Below are positions 17,969 to 25,912 of a stretch of DNA of 36,068 nucleotides, one piece after another (position 1 is the first letter of the stretch; each line of letters begins with the position of its first letter). The DNA comes from Leisingera sp. JC1 (GTDB taxonomy: Bacteria; Pseudomonadota; Alphaproteobacteria; Rhodobacterales; Rhodobacteraceae): positions 10,486 to 46,553 of the forward strand of contig NZ_LYUZ01000093.1 of NCBI RefSeq assembly GCF_001679925.1, read 5' to 3'. The position numbers and the translations under genes were made by a program. The notes beneath the pieces are model-generated. The model saw nothing but the letters and a program-made list of their open reading frames with translations, was not told the origin of the DNA and made no database searches.

Positions 17969-18337
17969 TTACAGCACCTCCGGAGCCAGCGAGATGATCT
18001 TCATGAAGTTCTTCGCGCGCAGTTCACGAACAACCGGGCCAAAGATACGGGTACCAACCGGCTCGTTGTTGTTGTTCAGGATGACAGCTGCGTTCCGGTC
18101 AAAACGGATCGCGGTGCCGTCTTCGCGGCGGACTTCTTTGGCGGTGCGCACGACAACGGCCTTACGGACGTCGCCTTTTTTCACGCGGCCGCGCGGGATG
18201 GCTTCTTTAACCGAGACGACAATGATGTCGCCAACGGAAGCGTATTTACGCTTGGAGCCACCCAGAACCTTGATGCACTGAACTCGGCGGGCGCCGGAGT
18301 TGTCAGCAACATCCAGATTTGTTTGCATCTGGATCAT
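17969..18337 (-). CDS. rplN: 50S ribosomal protein L14
   Basis: 122 residues: [20 protein letters not shown] and the conserved [20 protein letters not shown]. Typical uL14, which forms inter-subunit bridges and is a docking site of the silencing factor RsfS. A 100-bp spacer with a hairpin separates it from rpsQ. Confidence 0.98.
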   Translation of the reverse strand: MIQMQTNLDVADNSGARRVQCIKVLGGSKRKYASVGDIIVVSVKEAIPRGRVKKGDVRKAVVVRTAKEVRREDGTAIRFDRNAAVILNNNNEPVGTRIFGPVVRELRAKNFMKIISLAPEVL

Positions 18338-18418
18338 GTGGTTTCTCCCGACCTATGGGGCAGCGATGCGTGCTGGTATCCCCCAGGGTTTCGACTGACT
18401 GTTAAGTCTAGCCGCCAG

Positions 18419-18437
18419 GAGTCTCGAGTTGAGACTC
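18419..18437 (-). other. Hairpin directly after the rpsQ stop codon
   Basis: Perfect 7-bp stem GAGTCTC/GAGACTC with a 5-nt loop beginning at the base after the rpsQ stop; no T-run follows. It lies in a 100-bp spacer before rplN, unusually wide for this cluster, and could be a processing or 3'-end protection site. Confidence 0.5.
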
Positions 18438-18668
18438 TTAGGCTTCCAGAACTTCCCAGCGTTTCGTTTTCGATTTCGGCGCGCATTCGATGATGCGTAC
18501 GGAATCGCCGACCTTGAAAGCGTTCTTTTCATCGTGAGCCCGGTATTTCTTGGACTTACGGATGGTTTTCTTCAGAACCGGGTGCGTGAAGCGGCGTTCA
18601 ACCGAGACGGTGACGGTCTGGGCGTTTGCGTCGCTGGTCACAACGCCTTGCAGGATACGTTTGGGCAT
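18438..18668 (-). CDS. rpsQ: 30S ribosomal protein S17
   Basis: 76 residues: [40 protein letters not shown] and [17 protein letters not shown]. Typical uS17, a primary 16S rRNA binder. It follows rpmC by 11 bp. Confidence 0.98.
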   Translation of the reverse strand: MPKRILQGVVTSDANAQTVTVSVERRFTHPVLKKTIRKSKKYRAHDEKNAFKVGDSVRIIECAPKSKTKRWEVLEA

Positions 18669-18679
18669 TGTGTCGCTCC

Positions 18680-18880
18680 TTATTCGGCTGCTGCTGCAGC
18701 TTTTTCGTTCAGGATGGTCTTGACGCGGGCAGCGTTGCGGCGGGCCGCTTTGATGCCGGAGGTCGATTCCAACTGACCGGTTGCCTGCTGAAAGCGCAGG
18801 TTGAAGCTCTCTTTTTTCAGGGATGCGAGCATATCGCGGAGTTCATCCACGGTCTTCTCGCGCAGATCATTGGCGTTCAT
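18680..18880 (-). CDS. rpmC: 50S ribosomal protein L29
   Basis: 66 residues: [20 protein letters not shown], then [20 protein letters not shown]. Typical uL29 at the tunnel exit, a partner of L23 and a docking site for SRP and trigger factor. The frame opens at 18925, but homologues begin at the ATG at 18880. Unusually, rplP is 5.2 kb upstream rather than adjacent, and rpmC heads its own block with a promoter candidate at 19024-19051. Confidence 0.96.
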   Translation of the reverse strand: MNANDLREKTVDELRDMLASLKKESFNLRFQQATGQLESTSGIKAARRNAARVKTILNEKAAAAAE

Positions 18881-19023
18881 CGCCTTTGTTCCTTGTCCAA
18901 AGCACCAGAAGGCCCCGAGGGTCACCTTGTTACCTGGTGGGTTATGTCAACCGCCCGGATCGGGCAGCAAAAAAGAATCACCTGACCCGGATCCAAGATG
19001 GATTGGGTTCAAGCGATGGGTCC

Positions 19024-19051
19024 CTATAGAGGAGACGGGGGTGAGGGGCAA
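19024..19051 (-). promoter_or_regulatory. rpmC: Candidate sigma-70-type promoter of the rpmC-rpmD block
   Basis: Minus strand: TTGCCC, 16-bp C-rich spacer, CTATAG followed by GGACCC. It matches the rplO candidate in hexamers, spacing and flanks. The predicted leader is about 140 nt and contains an imperfect hairpin at about 18986-19009 and a run of six T at 18968-18973, too far apart for a standard terminator. A second -35-like TTGACA lies closer to rpmC without a convincing -10. Confidence 0.6.
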
Positions 19052-19092
19052 GGGAAAGATTGGAGCGCCCAAGGGCTGCCAGCCAAAGGCGG

Positions 19093-20136
19093 TCAGATGA
19101 TCTCATCCTCATCGAACATCGCCGCCCCGTCCAGCTGGGCGTTCAGGCTTTCGATGCGGGTTTCGGCCTCCTCCGGGGCGGACACCTTGGCAATGTGGAA
19201 CAGGGCGTCGCCTTCGTTGACGATGGGCATGTTGGCGCGGCCGATGATCAGGCCCGGCTGGCTGGCGGTCAGCTCTACCTCCTCCTCGCCGAAGGGGTCG
19301 GCGACGATGCCCAGCACGTCGCCCTCCTCTACCATCTCGCCGGTGGTCTTGTAAGCGCGCAACAGCCCTCCGGCAGGCGCACGCTCCCAGCTGCTGTCGC
19401 TGGCCTTGACCGGCACCGCCTCGGCCAGCGGCACGCCGTCGTCAGGGATCATGCCCAGCGCGTGCATCACCCGCAGGATGCCGGCCACGCCGACGCGGGC
19501 GGACTGCTCGTCGAACCGCAGCCCCTCCCCCGCCTCGTAGAGCAGGATATCAACGCCCGCCTTCTGCGCTTCCTTGCGCAGGGAGCCGTCGCGCAGGGAA
19601 GACCGGATCACCACCGGCGCGCCGAAGGCATCGGCGTATTCCAGCGTCTCCTTGGCCTTGGGCGACACCCGGATCTGCGGCATGTTGGTGCGGTGGATGG
19701 CGGCCGAATGAAGGTCGATGCCCAGGTCGCAGCGCGCCACCACCTCTGTCATGAACAAATGCGCCAGGCGGCTGGCCAGCGAGCCGCCCTCGCTGCCTGG
19801 AAATGAGCGGTTCAGGTCGCGCCGGTCCGGCAGGTAGCGGGAGTGGTTCAGGAAGCCGAAGGTGTTGACGATCGGCACCACGATCAGCGTGCCCTTGAGG
19901 CGCGAGAACTGGCGGCTGCGCAGCAGGCGGCGGGCGATTTCCACCCCGATCACCTCGTCGCCGTGAATGGCGGCGGAGACAAACAGCGCCGGCCCCTCCT
20001 CCGCGCCGTGGATCACATGGGCGGACATGGTGACCGGGGTGTGGTCCGACAGCACGCTCACAGGCATATCCACCGTGCGGCGGGTGCCGGGCGGAATGTG
20101 GAAACCGCCGATTTCAAAAGGGGAACGAAGCGCCAT
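19093..20136 (-). CDS. Succinylglutamate desuccinylase/aspartoacylase family zinc deacylase
   Basis: 347 residues. The fold is that of M14-like zinc carboxypeptidases. The zinc site is read from SAAIHGDEVIG (H59, E62) and IDLHSAAIHR (conserved His in DLHS), with LNRSFPGS as the substrate-binding Arg-containing motif. A C-terminal beta-rich part (GLLRAYKTTGEMVEEGDVLG) resembles the lipoyl-like domain of this subfamily. Members remove acyl or glutamyl-like groups from amino acids or proteins; the substrate here is unknown. It has a good Shine-Dalgarno (GGGAGG). It lies just upstream of rpmC on the same strand, but the rpmC promoter candidate is between them. Members of this subfamily are often found beside rimK, so a link to ribosomal-protein modification is possible but unproven. 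Confidence 0.8.
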   Translation of the reverse strand: MALRSPFEIGGFHIPPGTRRTVDMPVSVLSDHTPVTMSAHVIHGAEEGPALFVSAAIHGDEVIGVEIARRLLRSRQFSRLKGTLIVVPIVNTFGFLNHSRYLPDRRDLNRSFPGSEGGSLASRLAHLFMTEVVARCDLGIDLHSAAIHRTNMPQIRVSPKAKETLEYADAFGAPVVIRSSLRDGSLRKEAQKAGVDILLYEAGEGLRFDEQSARVGVAGILRVMHALGMIPDDGVPLAEAVPVKASDSSWERAPAGGLLRAYKTTGEMVEEGDVLGIVADPFGEEEVELTASQPGLIIGRANMPIVNEGDALFHIAKVSAPEEAETRIESLNAQLDGAAMFDEDEII

Positions 20137-20266
20137 CTATACCTCCCGCAGAGCCGTTCCGGGAAACTAGGCGGCTTTTCAGGGTTTTACAATTGCGCCT
20201 GTTACCCTCGACGGCAAAGGAACCCAACTTGGGGGCGGCATATTGATGGCCAGGACTGGCAGAAAC

Positions 20267-20587
20267 TCAACCGTCCTCAGATAGCTTTTTAACGTTGCGC
20301 TCCGGCCATTTCGTACAGAAGAAATACAGCGCCACTAGAACGCAGATAATTAGATAACCCCCAGGGAATACTAACTGTGAAACGTCTATATTGAGGTCGA
20401 GCTCACGTTCAAGAACAGTAAAAATTGCAACGATTGGCAAGAAAACGGCCATGGCGCACAATTGAACGATCAGACTCCACTTGAACAGCCAGACGAAAAT
20501 GGTTTTGAAGTTTACCACAACATAGAGCAGCGGCACCACGACCCCGAGACCGCCCAATATTAGTGCTAAGTGATAAACTAGCTCCAA
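20267..20587 (-). CDS. Small membrane protein, unknown function
   Basis: 106 residues with about three hydrophobic segments (roughly 5-27, 31-58 and 72-92) and a charged C-terminal tail. The start would be TTG at 20587, with GGGGGGCGG upstream. I do not recognise a family. The stretch 20280-20640 is visibly richer in A and T than its neighbours, suggesting recent acquisition. It is less certain than the other genes. Confidence 0.5.
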   Translation of the reverse strand: MELVYHLALILGGLGVVVPLLYVVVNFKTIFVWLFKWSLIVQLCAMAVFLPIVAIFTVLERELDLNIDVSQLVFPGGYLIICVLVALYFFCTKWPERNVKKLSEDG

Positions 20588-20646
20588 AACGCACCGCCCC
20601 CCCTACATGCTAAGACTTACTATCGTTCAACCGAACGCCAAAAGCC

Positions 20647-21267
20647 TTAATCCCACTTGTAGTTGAAGCTCACCGAAATCCGCTCATCCTCAGCCATGTT
20701 CATCGGCACCTCGTGGCGCAGCCAGCTTTCCCACAGCAGAACGTCGCCCACCTCAGGCTTCATGTAGATGAAGGGCTGCAGCTCGCGCCGGGCATCTTTG
20801 GTGCGGGTGGGCGCGGCCATCATCCGGGCAGAGCGCGGATCCTCCAGCTTGAGCGCGCTGGCGCCGTCTGGCATCGACACATAAGTGGTGCCGGAGATCA
20901 CAGAATGGGGGTGCAGGTGGCTGGAATGGGTGCCGCCCTCGGGCAGGATATTGATCCAGAGATCCTCCAGCTTCAGCGCGCGCCCGTCCAGGTCGAACTC
21001 CAGATCCTTGGCAAACGCTGCGACGTGCTGGTCCAGCGATTTCACCAGGTCGGCAAAGATCGGGAAGCGCCAAGGCAGATCGGTCAGCGAGGCATAGGAG
21101 GTGTAGCCGGGATAGCCGTTCTCCTCGCACCAGTCCTGACCGGCATCGTCATCGCCGGCGATGACAAGGCAGGAGTTTTCCAGTTCCTGCGCGTCAACCG
21201 ATGGTCCGTATTCGGACAGATGCGCGCGGTAGAGGCGGGTCACGAAGAGCGATTCAATCTGGGCCAT
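20647..21267 (-). CDS. Putative 2OG-Fe(II) oxygenase (TIGR02466-like)
   Basis: 206 residues. The sequence HSSHLHPHSVISGTTYVSMP (His at 117, 119 and 121) and the later VGDVLLWESWLRHEVPMN (H185) and ERISVSFNYKW (R197) fit the double-stranded beta-helix of the TIGR02466/PF13759 family. Its iron-binding histidines and 2-oxoglutarate-binding Arg lie in these places. Substrates of this family are mostly unknown. It sits in the island inside the ribosomal cluster; some 2OG oxygenases of another class hydroxylate ribosomal proteins, so a ribosomal substrate is a testable idea only. Confidence 0.75.
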   Translation of the reverse strand: MAQIESLFVTRLYRAHLSEYGPSVDAQELENSCLVIAGDDDAGQDWCEENGYPGYTSYASLTDLPWRFPIFADLVKSLDQHVAAFAKDLEFDLDGRALKLEDLWINILPEGGTHSSHLHPHSVISGTTYVSMPDGASALKLEDPRSARMMAAPTRTKDARRELQPFIYMKPEVGDVLLWESWLRHEVPMNMAEDERISVSFNYKWD

Positions 21268-21358
21268 GGCGCCGTCTTAGCGCAGCACCGGGCAAGAGGC
21301 GAGACACCTCCTGCACCAGGCCAAGGATTCCACTCCGCCCCCGGGGTTTTTGCCGGCC

Positions 21359-21688
21359 CTAACCGTCCACCACGGTAATCGGGCAGTCACGGTGCGCGTT
21401 TGGCATTCCTATGTGAAAGGGGTTTTGCACCAGGTACCAGACCGGCGCATATCCCGGAGCCTGGGTGCGGGAATACGTGCAGCCGTCAGGCGACGTCCAA
21501 TGCGTGGCGTTGCCGTCGGGGGATACGGTTTCCTGGGAAACAAAACTGTTGGAGATCTGACGTGTCGCCACCGGATTCCGGTAGTTCGTCGCAGGGCCAT
21601 ACATATTGGACAAATCATTGCGGTCGAATTCCAACCCGCCGCAAGCGGACAGGCCAAAACACAGGGCTGCAGGAACGATCATTCGCAT
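21359..21688 (-). CDS. Small lipoprotein, conserved Rhodobacteraceae type, unknown function
   Basis: 109 residues. A short signal ends in the lipobox LSAC (Cys16), so it should be lipidated and membrane-anchored facing the periplasm. The C-terminal half TSPDGCTYSRTQAPGYAPVW and QNPFHIGMPNAHRDCPITV matches a motif I recall from small exported Rhodobacteraceae proteins; no function is known to me. GGGAAG stands before the ATG. It has two further cysteines that could form a disulfide. Confidence 0.7.
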   Translation of the reverse strand: MRMIVPAALCFGLSACGGLEFDRNDLSNMYGPATNYRNPVATRQISNSFVSQETVSPDGNATHWTSPDGCTYSRTQAPGYAPVWYLVQNPFHIGMPNAHRDCPITVVDG

Positions 21689-22045
21689 CTTGGGCTTCCC
21701 TTTCCTCGTTACTCACGCTGCTGCAAAACACCCAGGAGAGGCTGCATTGAAGGCAGCAATCAATCACAAGCAGAGTATGGGAACAAAAGCTGTACATATC
21801 GTTAACTGACGCTTGGACGCGGCACAGGCCTTAGCCTCAAGTCCCGGCGATGAACGGAACTGGAGCGCGGCACCAGTCATGCCAGCACTTAGCTGCCGTG
21901 CGGCGACCTGATCCTGCAAAACCAGCCGCAAGTGCGCCACTGCGGAACATGCAGGAAGCCAGGCTTTCCGCTCCCCAAACTTACCGCAATTTAACCCCCC
22001 CCGTGCAAGATCCATTGGGAACCGCAGAAGCGAAGGCATTGGGTC
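21689..22045. other. Divergent intergenic region
   Basis: 357 bp between the lipoprotein and the hydrolase, transcribed away from each other, so it must hold both promoters. I see no strong promoter, terminator or repeat. The minus-strand open frame at 21764-22177 has no family features and runs into the hydrolase gene. Confidence 0.4.
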
Positions 22046-22819
22046 ATGCACATTATTTATGAAGACGATACGTTGCGGCTGGAAACCCTGAAACCGGGCC
22101 CCGCTCCGGCAGGGGGAACCGTGCTGCTGTCCTTTCCCGGCATTGGTCAGGCGGTGGAGCTGATCGACGTCCAGCAACCTGAATTTGCCGGGTCGGGGCG
22201 CAATTGCAGCAATGTCATCTTTTGCTATGACAAGACCCGGTCCTGGGGGAACCGGCTGGACTGGGACGCGCTGACTAGGACCGTTCTGGAGGCGGCAGCG
22301 GGCTGCACCCTGTTTTCAATCGGCAACAGCATGGGCGGCTACCTGGCCATCGTTGCAAGCGCCTTCCTGCCAATTGCCAGATCGATCGCCTTTGTGCCGC
22401 AGTTCAGCGTTGACCCGGAAGCCGCGCCCGGTGACAGGCGGTGGCGGGTGTATTCCAAGAGCATCAAGAGCTTTCCGATGAAGCCTGCGGACCACTACTT
22501 TGTGCCGGAGACGGAATATTTTATCTTCTCCAGCGGCACGGGCATGGACGGCCAGCACGCCCAGCTGTTCCCCAAAGGCGCCAATATTCACCACTGGGTC
22601 TTTCCCGGCGCCGTCCATTCGCTGGCGGCGGACCTCAAGGAGCAGGGTGAACTGGACAACTGCATTCAGGCCAGCCTTGCCGGGGACACAAGTCTCAGCT
22701 TCTCGCAAGCCTGCGAACGGCTTAGCCCTGCCGCCGCCCCCAGCCATTTGGTTCCGCTGGCGGCCAGCCTGCCCCTGCCCGGCCTTGCCAGCAGCTCCGG
22801 CCTGACGGGCGCCGTCTAG
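22046..22819 (+). CDS. Alpha/beta-hydrolase fold protein
   Basis: 257 residues. The nucleophile elbow GNSMGG (Ser95) and a late FPGAVHSLAADL (catalytic His candidate) are typical of alpha/beta hydrolases; the N-terminal VLLSFPGIGQ is the usual oxyanion-hole region. There is no signal peptide, so it is probably cytoplasmic. Substrate unknown. The Pro/Ala/Ser-rich C-terminal 40 residues look like a tail added to the domain. It is separated by a regulated promoter from the secreted pair downstream. Confidence 0.7.
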   Translation: MHIIYEDDTLRLETLKPGPAPAGGTVLLSFPGIGQAVELIDVQQPEFAGSGRNCSNVIFCYDKTRSWGNRLDWDALTRTVLEAAAGCTLFSIGNSMGGYLAIVASAFLPIARSIAFVPQFSVDPEAAPGDRRWRVYSKSIKSFPMKPADHYFVPETEYFIFSSGTGMDGQHAQLFPKGANIHHWVFPGAVHSLAADLKEQGELDNCIQASLAGDTSLSFSQACERLSPAAAPSHLVPLAASLPLPGLASSSGLTGAV

Positions 22820-22852
22820 CGGGGTGAGGCCACCGGGCCGGCCGAGAAATCG

Positions 22853-22930
22853 TGAACGTCGTTCAAAAAATGTTTGACAAAAACGCGCGGGGCGCGGCAT
22901 GATCTGAACATCGTTCATGAACGGAGTTCA
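22853..22930 (+). promoter_or_regulatory. Three TGAAC-N3-GTTCA palindromes around a promoter
   Basis: Palindromes of the form TGAAC-N3-GTTCA occur at 22853-22865, 22905-22917 and 22918-22930. The last two abut exactly, and the first is 52 bp (about five helical turns) from the second. A sigma-70-type promoter lies between them: TTGACA (22874-22879), 18 bp, CATGAT (22898-22903), so the start site falls in the second palindrome. This layout suggests strong repression by a dimeric regulator, for example of the TetR family. No regulator gene is adjacent. Confidence 0.75.
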
Positions 22931-22934
22931 TATC

Positions 22935-23234
22935 ATGCTTATTTCCAAAACCCTGATGACAGCTGCAGCGGTTTGCGCCGCATCCCAGGCGGGGGCAGGC
23001 CCCAGCACCCAGCATTCGGCGCAAAGTCTTCAGCATTCCGGCTACAGCGCCGCCGCCAGCAGTGAAGCTGCTGCTACCACCGCTGTGGCAGTTGTTGCCA
23101 TTCCCGTTCTGGCCGTTGGCGCCGGGCTTGTCGTGTCCGCAGGCGCGCTGGCCTCCCCCCATCCGCATGGCCATGCCCACAGCCACCCTGCCCCCGGTCA
23201 AAACCCGGGCATTGCTCAGGGGGGCAACCGATGA
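22935..23234 (+). CDS. Small exported protein, unknown function
   Basis: 99 residues from MLISKTLMTAAAVCAASQAG, a signal peptide, with GGAG eight bases before the ATG. There is a second hydrophobic Ala/Val-rich segment (about residues 46-74) and a His/Pro-rich tail (SPHPHGHAHSHPAPGQNPG) that could bind metal. No family recognised. It is the first gene behind the triple-palindrome promoter and overlaps the DUF2145 gene by four bases (ATGA), so the two should work together. Confidence 0.65.
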   Translation: MLISKTLMTAAAVCAASQAGAGPSTQHSAQSLQHSGYSAAASSEAAATTAVAVVAIPVLAVGAGLVVSAGALASPHPHGHAHSHPAPGQNPGIAQGGNR

Positions 23235-24031
23235 TCCGCCGGATATTCATTGCGATGGCTGCTGCGGCAACTCTCCATGCCGCCCCTGCTGCTGCTGGCA
23301 GCAGCGAAACCGGCAAGACGCATTTGCCGGTGTCAGAAACCGCCGCCTTCTCAAATCAGGTGCAACTGGATCTGGCAGCCCGCGGCGCCGGTATCGCAAT
23401 TGTCGCCCGGACCGGGCGGCCGCCGCACACGCTGCCGGAGGGGGTGAACTACACACATACCGCCCTGTGGGTGTATTCGACGATCAAAGCCCCGGATGGC
23501 AGCAGCGCCAAGGGTTACCGGGTGTACAATCTCTATCAGGACCAGGACGACCTGACCCGCAGCTCCCTGGTGCAAGAGGCGCCGGCAGATTTCTTCAGAA
23601 GCGCCCACACGCTGGATACGGGCATCATCATCCCCGCGCCGCACCTGCAGCGCAAATTGCTGAAGGCCATCGCCAGCCCGGCCTATCCCGCGCTGCACAA
23701 CCCCAATTACTCGGTGCTGTCCAACCCCAACACAACGCAGTTCCAGAACTGCAACGAGCTGACCCTGGACCTGCTGATCTCAAGCATCTACGGCACGGCG
23801 GACAAAGCCCGGATCAAGGCCCGGATCGCCGCCGAGTTTCACCCCCAGCCGATCCGCATCAGCGGGCTGAAGCGGTTTCTGGCACCTGCCGCCTCTGCTG
23901 CGCTGACGACATCCGACCATGGCAAGGGCGTCGCAACCGTGACCTTCGGCGCCTTGGCACGCTATTTGCGGGCCAAGAACCTGGCCTCCGAGGTCTACCA
24001 GTTCACGCCTGACAGGGTGGTGCGGCTATAA
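23231..24031 (+). CDS. DUF2145 family exported protein
   Basis: 266 residues with a signal peptide ending near AAAGSS (about 24). The DUF2145 pattern is clear: FSNQVQLDLAARGAGIAIVA, then LPEGVNYTHTALWVYSTI (H76), GYRVYNLYQ and FQNCNELTLDLL (C174). The conserved His and Cys suggest a papain-like or NlpC/P60-like catalytic pair, but the function of the family is not established. It is coupled to the small exported protein upstream and ends before a shared bidirectional terminator. Confidence 0.8.
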   Translation: MIRRIFIAMAAAATLHAAPAAAGSSETGKTHLPVSETAAFSNQVQLDLAARGAGIAIVARTGRPPHTLPEGVNYTHTALWVYSTIKAPDGSSAKGYRVYNLYQDQDDLTRSSLVQEAPADFFRSAHTLDTGIIIPAPHLQRKLLKAIASPAYPALHNPNYSVLSNPNTTQFQNCNELTLDLLISSIYGTADKARIKARIAAEFHPQPIRISGLKRFLAPAASAALTTSDHGKGVATVTFGALARYLRAKNLASEVYQFTPDRVVRL

Positions 24032-24053
24032 ACAGCCCCAGCCGAAAAACAAG

Positions 24054-24087
24054 AAAGCCCCCCGCTGATTGCTCAGCGGGGGGCTTT
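24054..24087. terminator. Bidirectional terminator between DUF2145 gene and rplP
   Basis: A perfect 15-bp stem (24054-24068 with 24073-24087, loop TTGC) starting AAAGCCCCCC and ending GGGGGGCTTTT. It serves the plus-strand DUF2145 gene and the minus-strand rplP, 23 bp away. It ends the rplB-rplP block, so rpmC and later genes cannot simply be read through from rplP. Confidence 0.95.
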
Positions 24088-24110
24088 TAATTCTCCATGA
24101 CCGGCAGAGT

Positions 24111-24524
24111 TTACCAGTCTTCGCGGACCACGACGCGGGTCTTGACCGGCAGCTTCATCGCGGCCAGGCGCAGGGCCTCGCGTGCGATTTCATCGCTGAC
24201 GCCGTCGATCTCGAACATCACGCGGCCAGGCTTAACCTTGGCTGCCCAGTAGTCCACGGAGCCTTTACCTTTACCCATACGGACTTCGGTCGGCTTCGAG
24301 GTCACCGGAGTGTCCGGGAAGATACGGATCCAGACACGGCCCTGACGCTTCATGTGGCGGGTCATGGCACGGCGGGCAGCTTCGATCTGGCGTGCAGTCA
24401 CACGCTCAGGCTGGGTCGCCTTCAGGCCATAGGTGCCGAAGTTCAGGTCGGAACCGCCTTTTGCCAGGCCGTGGATCCGGCCCTTGTGCATTTTGCGGAA
24501 TTTAGTGCGCTTTGGCTGAAGCAT
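24111..24524 (-). CDS. rplP: 50S ribosomal protein L16
   Basis: 137 residues: [40 protein letters not shown] and [20 protein letters not shown]. Typical uL16, near the A and P sites; E. coli L16 Arg81 is hydroxylated by a 2OG oxygenase. It is followed not by rpmC but by a terminator and a 5.2-kb island. Confidence 0.98.
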   Translation of the reverse strand: MLQPKRTKFRKMHKGRIHGLAKGGSDLNFGTYGLKATQPERVTARQIEAARRAMTRHMKRQGRVWIRIFPDTPVTSKPTEVRMGKGKGSVDYWAAKVKPGRVMFEIDGVSDEIAREALRLAAMKLPVKTRVVVREDW

Positions 24525-24536
24525 CTCAAATCCTCC

Positions 24537-25247
24537 TTAGCGACGGCCGCCACCAGCACCACGGGGTGCAGGGCCGTCCTGGATTTCTTGTGCTTTACGG
24601 TCACGCGCCGAAGGATCGTGCTCCATGATCTCGCCTTTGAAGATCCAGACCTTGATCCCGATGATCCCGTAGGGGGTCATCGCTTCGGAGTGTGCGTAAT
24701 CGATGTCGGCACGCAGGGTGTGCAGCGGCACGCGGCCCTCACGGTACCATTCGGTACGCGCGATTTCCGCACCGCCCAGACGGCCAGCGACGTTCACCCG
24801 GATACCCAGGGCGCCCATGCGCATGGCGTTCTGCACGGCCCGTTTCATGGCACGGCGGAAGGACACACGGCGCTCCAGCTGCTGGGCGATGGACTCGCCG
24901 ACCAGCTGAGCGTCCAGTTCCGGCTTGCGCACTTCAACGATGTTGAGGTGCAGCTCGGAGTCGGTCATCTTGGCGATTTTCTTGCGCAGGACTTCGATGT
25001 CCGCGCCTTTCTTGCCGATGATGACGCCCGGACGGGCGGTGTGAATGGTCACGCGGCATTTCTTGTGCGGGCGTTCGATGATGACGCGCGCAATGCCAGC
25101 CTGCTTGCATTCTTCCTTGATGAACTCGCGGATTTTCAGGTCCTCGAGCAGCAGATCACCGTAGTCTTTGGTGTCGGCGTACCAGCGGCTGTCCCAGGTG
25201 CGGTTGACCTGAAGGCGCATGCCGATCGGATTGACTTTCTGACCCAT
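24537..25247 (-). CDS. rpsC: 30S ribosomal protein S3
   Basis: 236 residues: [20 protein letters not shown], the KH domain with [18 protein letters not shown], and [20 protein letters not shown]. uS3 lines the mRNA entry channel. The start shares one base with the rplV stop. The Gly-rich C-terminal tail ([12 protein letters not shown]) is common. Confidence 0.98.
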   Translation of the reverse strand: MGQKVNPIGMRLQVNRTWDSRWYADTKDYGDLLLEDLKIREFIKEECKQAGIARVIIERPHKKCRVTIHTARPGVIIGKKGADIEVLRKKIAKMTDSELHLNIVEVRKPELDAQLVGESIAQQLERRVSFRRAMKRAVQNAMRMGALGIRVNVAGRLGGAEIARTEWYREGRVPLHTLRADIDYAHSEAMTPYGIIGIKVWIFKGEIMEHDPSARDRKAQEIQDGPAPRGAGGGRR

Positions 25248-25627
25248 TAGGCTTGCTCCTCAACTTGACGCACCTTGATGGTGATCTCCGCGAACGGCTT
25301 CAGGATTTTGCCGAACCGGCCACGGGCACGCGGACGGCCGCGCTTCATGGTCAGGTTCTTGCCAACCCATGCCTCGGCGACGATCAGTTCATCGACGTCC
25401 AGGTTGTGGTTGTTTTCAGCATTCGCGATGGCGGACTGAAGGCATTTCTTCACGTCCTGCGCGATCCGCTTGTTGGAGAAAGTCAGGTCGGTCAGGGCCT
25501 TCTCGACTTTCTTGCCGCGGATCATCTGCGCCACCAGGTTCAGTTTCTGCGGGGAGGTACGGAGCATGCGCAGTTTTGCCATTGCTTCGTTGTCTGCCAC
25601 GCGGCGGGGGTTCTTTTCCTTGCCCAT
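25247..25627 (-). CDS. rplV: 50S ribosomal protein L22
   Basis: 126 residues: [20 protein letters not shown] and [20 protein letters not shown], then [20 protein letters not shown], the extended loop that reaches into the exit tunnel. Three bases separate it from rpsS and it overlaps rpsC by one base. Confidence 0.98.
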   Translation of the reverse strand: MGKEKNPRRVADNEAMAKLRMLRTSPQKLNLVAQMIRGKKVEKALTDLTFSNKRIAQDVKKCLQSAIANAENNHNLDVDELIVAEAWVGKNLTMKRGRPRARGRFGKILKPFAEITIKVRQVEEQA

Positions 25628-25630
25628 GAC

Positions 25631-25909
25631 TTACTTCCGCTTCGCTTTTTTGTCTGCGGCGTGGCCATAATAGGTGCGGGTCGGCGAGTATTCACCGAAC
25701 TTCTGACCGATCATGTCTTCCGAGACGTTGACGGGGATATGCTTCTGGCCGTTGTACACACCAAAGGTCAGGCCGACGAACTGCGGCAGGATGGTGGAAC
25801 GGCGCGACCAGATCTTGATCACTTCATTGCGGCCCGATTCACGCGCTGCTTCGGCCTTCTTCAGGACGTAAGCATCAACGAAGGGGCCCTTCCATACGGA
25901 ACGTGCCAT
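25631..25909 (-). CDS. rpsS: 30S ribosomal protein S19
   Basis: 92 residues: [20 protein letters not shown] and [20 protein letters not shown], then [20 protein letters not shown]. Typical uS19 in the 30S head, next to S13. It is 3 bp from rplB and 3 bp from rplV. Confidence 0.98.
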   Translation of the reverse strand: MARSVWKGPFVDAYVLKKAEAARESGRNEVIKIWSRRSTILPQFVGLTFGVYNGQKHIPVNVSEDMIGQKFGEYSPTRTYYGHAADKKAKRK

Positions 25910-25912
25910 GGA

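Noticed and set aside
22853-22930. LexA (SOS) boxes
   Set aside because: The alphaproteobacterial LexA box is the direct repeat GTTC-N7-GTTC, and the Gram-positive box is GAAC-N4-GTTC. Here the half-sites are inverted with N3, so neither fits.
22917-22934. Earlier ATG at 22917 for the small exported protein
   Set aside because: It lies inside the operator and at the predicted transcription start, with no ribosome-binding site; the ATG at 22935 has GGAG at the right distance and begins the signal peptide.
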